Shown here in pieces: positions 12,395-13,866 of a stretch of DNA of 13,866 nucleotides; position 1 is the first letter of the stretch, and the number at the start of each line of letters is the position of its first letter. The stretch comes from Candidatus Pacearchaeota archaeon. GTDB lineage: Archaea > Nanoarchaeota > Nanoarchaeia > Pacearchaeales > GW2011-AR1. The DNA lies in contig JALOBN010000059.1 of assembly GCA_023228245.1 (NCBI GenBank), positions 1-13,866 of the forward strand. Direction: 5' to 3'. The notes under the pieces were generated by a model. The model saw nothing but the letters and a program-made list of their open reading frames with translations. It ran no database searches and had not been told where the DNA came from. A program made the translations under genes and the position numbers.

Positions 12395-13805
12395 GCGCAT
12401 TCGTGAAGATCCTGTATACTTTGTTCGCGATTATCTAGGCTCTGATCCCTGGCCCAACCAGGCCAAAATCCTTGAAGCCGTCCGAGATAACAAAGAAGTT
12501 GCCGTGGCGTCATGCCACGCGGCGGGGAAGTCCTGGATCTCAGCAAGGGCGGTCCTGTGGTTCAATTACACTCATAAACTTTCGAGAGTCGTCACAACAG
12601 CACCTACCTTCGATCAGGTCAAAGACATCCTTTGGCAGGAGATCAGGCTTGCTTATGCCAGCTCAAAGGTAGAGTTGGGCGGCAAGCTGCTGGATACCAG
12701 GCTCGATTTGGGGCCCAACTGGTTTGCCACCGGGCGCTCCACCAACGATGCGAATAGATTCCAGGGCGCGCATAGCTCAAAGGGCTCTATCCTGGTGGTG
12801 GCGGATGAAGCGGCGGGAATCGAGCCGGACATATGGGTAGGCATTGATGGCATCCTGACCTCCGAGGATTCTCACCTCTTGGCGATCGGCAACCCAACAG
12901 AACCAAGCGGTGAGTTCTTTGAGATGTTCAAACGGCCTGGTGTGGTCAAGATCCACATTAGCGCCTTTGATACTCCAAACTTTACGGCATTTGGTATCAC
13001 AATCGAGGATATCAGAAGTGGACAATGGCGAGCCAAGATCAAGGGCCCGCTTCCTGCACCCTGGCTGATCACTCCTGATTGGGTGGCTGACAAGTGGCTA
13101 AAATGGTGCGGTGGATCTCAGGCGGGTGAGGATAATCCTCTCTGGGTATCTCGTGTCTTAGGTCAATTCCCAAATACTTCTAATGATACTCTGATCCCTC
13201 TTATCTGGATCACAAAGGCAATGGAGCGTGCCCTAACACCTGGCGAGCCTTCCGCCCTGGGCTGCGATATCGCCAGGTATGGTGGCGATGAGACTGTCAT
13301 CCTCCACCGGCGCGGCCCGGTGGCGAGAATCACCAAGACCACATTCCAAGAAAATACCATGCAGACGACCGGGCGGGTGATCGTTGCACTGGCAGACACC
13401 GGCGCAAAAGAAGCCCGGATAGACGCGGACGGCCTGGGCGCAGGCGTCTTTGACCGGCTCAATGAGCAGGGGAAGCCCGCCATTGAGATGCATTCCGGCC
13501 AATCTCCAAAGGACAAAGAGCGGTTCCTCAATGCCCGCGCTGAATGGTTTTGGGCGCTCAGAGAACGCTTTGAGACCGGAGACATTGACATAGACGATGA
13601 AGACCTGGCCGCTCAGCTTTCCAATATCAAGTACAAATTCACTTCCCGAGGCCAAACTCAGATAGAAAGCAAGGACGATATGAAGCGGCGTGGCGTGCAT
13701 TCGCCCGATAGGGCAGATGCTCTGATGCTTGCCTTTGCTTCTATCGAGGAACCATTTTTAGATGTTGGCTGGGGCACTTCCCGGCTGAAAGGAAAAAGAA
13801 ACTAA
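12357..13805 (+). CDS. terL: Terminase large subunit (DNA packaging ATPase-nuclease)
   Basis: 482 residues; ATG 12357 follows GGAG by 8 bases and overlaps the small subunit gene by 38 bases. The N-terminal ATPase has Walker A SCHAAGKS (52-59, Lys58), Walker B ILVVADEAAG (145-154, Asp150-Glu151) and the coupling motif LAIGNPT (175-181). The C-terminal RNase-H-like nuclease has GCDIARYGGDETVI (Asp304, Asp311), IDADGLGAGVFDRL (Asp356/Asp358) and SPDRADALMLAFA (Asp451, Asp454), which bind the two metals. It drives genome translocation into the capsid and cuts the concatemer. All key residues are intact, so the gene appears functional. It is the clearest sign that this is a tailed virus or provirus. 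Confidence 0.96.
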   Translation: MQSLIQKKAAAVKRIREDPVYFVRDYLGSDPWPNQAKILEAVRDNKEVAVASCHAAGKSWISARAVLWFNYTHKLSRVVTTAPTFDQVKDILWQEIRLAYASSKVELGGKLLDTRLDLGPNWFATGRSTNDANRFQGAHSSKGSILVVADEAAGIEPDIWVGIDGILTSEDSHLLAIGNPTEPSGEFFEMFKRPGVVKIHISAFDTPNFTAFGITIEDIRSGQWRAKIKGPLPAPWLITPDWVADKWLKWCGGSQAGEDNPLWVSRVLGQFPNTSNDTLIPLIWITKAMERALTPGEPSALGCDIARYGGDETVILHRRGPVARITKTTFQENTMQTTGRVIVALADTGAKEARIDADGLGAGVFDRLNEQGKPAIEMHSGQSPKDKERFLNARAEWFWALRERFETGDIDIDDEDLAAQLSNIKYKFTSRGQTQIESKDDMKRRGVHSPDRADALMLAFASIEEPFLDVGWGTSRLKGKRN

Positions 13806-13831
13806 AGATATAAATAGCAGCACTCCCAAGA
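13806..13831 (+). promoter_or_regulatory. TATA box upstream of the next gene
   Basis: GATATAAATAG at 13807-13817 directly follows the terminase stop and ends about 15 bases before ATG 13832. There is no Shine-Dalgarno next to that ATG, so a leaderless or nearly leaderless transcript is likely. It suggests that the structural genes beyond the window are a separate transcription unit. Confidence 0.5.
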
Positions 13832-13866
13832 ATGAGTGTCGTAGAATCGCCCTGTGCTCGGCATAC
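13832..13866 (+). CDS. Start of a gene cut by the window end (position suggests portal protein)
   Basis: Eleven codons (MSVVESPCARH) are open to the window edge after a TATA box. The portal protein usually follows the large terminase in tailed viruses, so that is the positional guess. Eleven residues are too few to support it. Confidence 0.35.
   Translation, partial: MSVVESPCARH

Overview
The window is most likely part of a tailed archaeal virus (Caudoviricetes-type) or provirus. A terminase small and large subunit pair lies at the right end, and a long replication and nuclease operon fills the middle. Archaeal signs are TATA boxes placed about 26 bases before start codons that lack a Shine-Dalgarno (leaderless starts at 1097, 4543 and 5592), oligo-T termination, and an archaeal-looking toolkit: an XPD/DinG-like helicase with a four-Cys cluster, an ERCC4/XPF-like nuclease, and a PrimPol fused to an SF3 helicase. 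Base composition is mixed, roughly half GC, and arginine AGG/AGA and ATA codons are frequent. A euryarchaeal, methanogen-like host is my guess. I see no integrase, structural genes, rRNA or CRISPR in the window.

Layout. (1) Bases 1-973, minus strand: an ssDNA-binding-like protein followed by a pentapeptide-repeat protein that runs off the left edge. They are read from a divergent AT-rich promoter block at 974-1096. (2) Bases 1097-3606, plus strand: a small ribbon-helix-helix-like protein, a C5-cytosine methyltransferase and an Fe-S-type SF2 helicase, nearly touching or overlapping. A 176-codon ORF in the +1 frame lies inside the methyltransferase gene and has its own strong Shine-Dalgarno. 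(3) Bases 3607-4490: a free-standing HNH homing endonuclease of lower GC, with its own promoter, a leader hairpin and an oligo-T terminator. (4) Bases 4491-5756: a TATA box in the loop of a 15-bp inverted repeat drives an NlpC/P60-like small protein and a chain of tiny overlapping genes. A second leaderless ribbon-helix-helix gene follows. (5) Bases 5759-11643: a tightly coupled operon with ATGA-type overlaps. It encodes a PD-(D/E)XK nuclease, the primase-helicase, a helical protein, the ERCC4 nuclease, a Cys-rich miniprotein, two winged-helix proteins, a zinc-ribbon protein and an overlapping small protein. (6) Bases 11644-11893: a structured non-coding gap. (7) Bases 11894-13805: terminase small and large subunits. 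(8) Base 13832 onward: the start of a further gene, cut by the window edge.

The middle genes make a coherent replication module: primase-helicase, ssDNA-binding protein, SF2 helicase and three nucleases, with a short-repeat cluster inside the primase-helicase gene that could be an origin. The methyltransferase probably protects viral DNA. The terminase pair packages it. The small DNA-binding-like proteins are candidate regulators of the leaderless promoters. Observations most worth following are the dual-frame methyltransferase locus (1435-1965), the inverted repeat around the TATA box (4491-4535), the repeat cluster in the replicase gene (8954-9134) and the structured element before the terminase (11698-11780).
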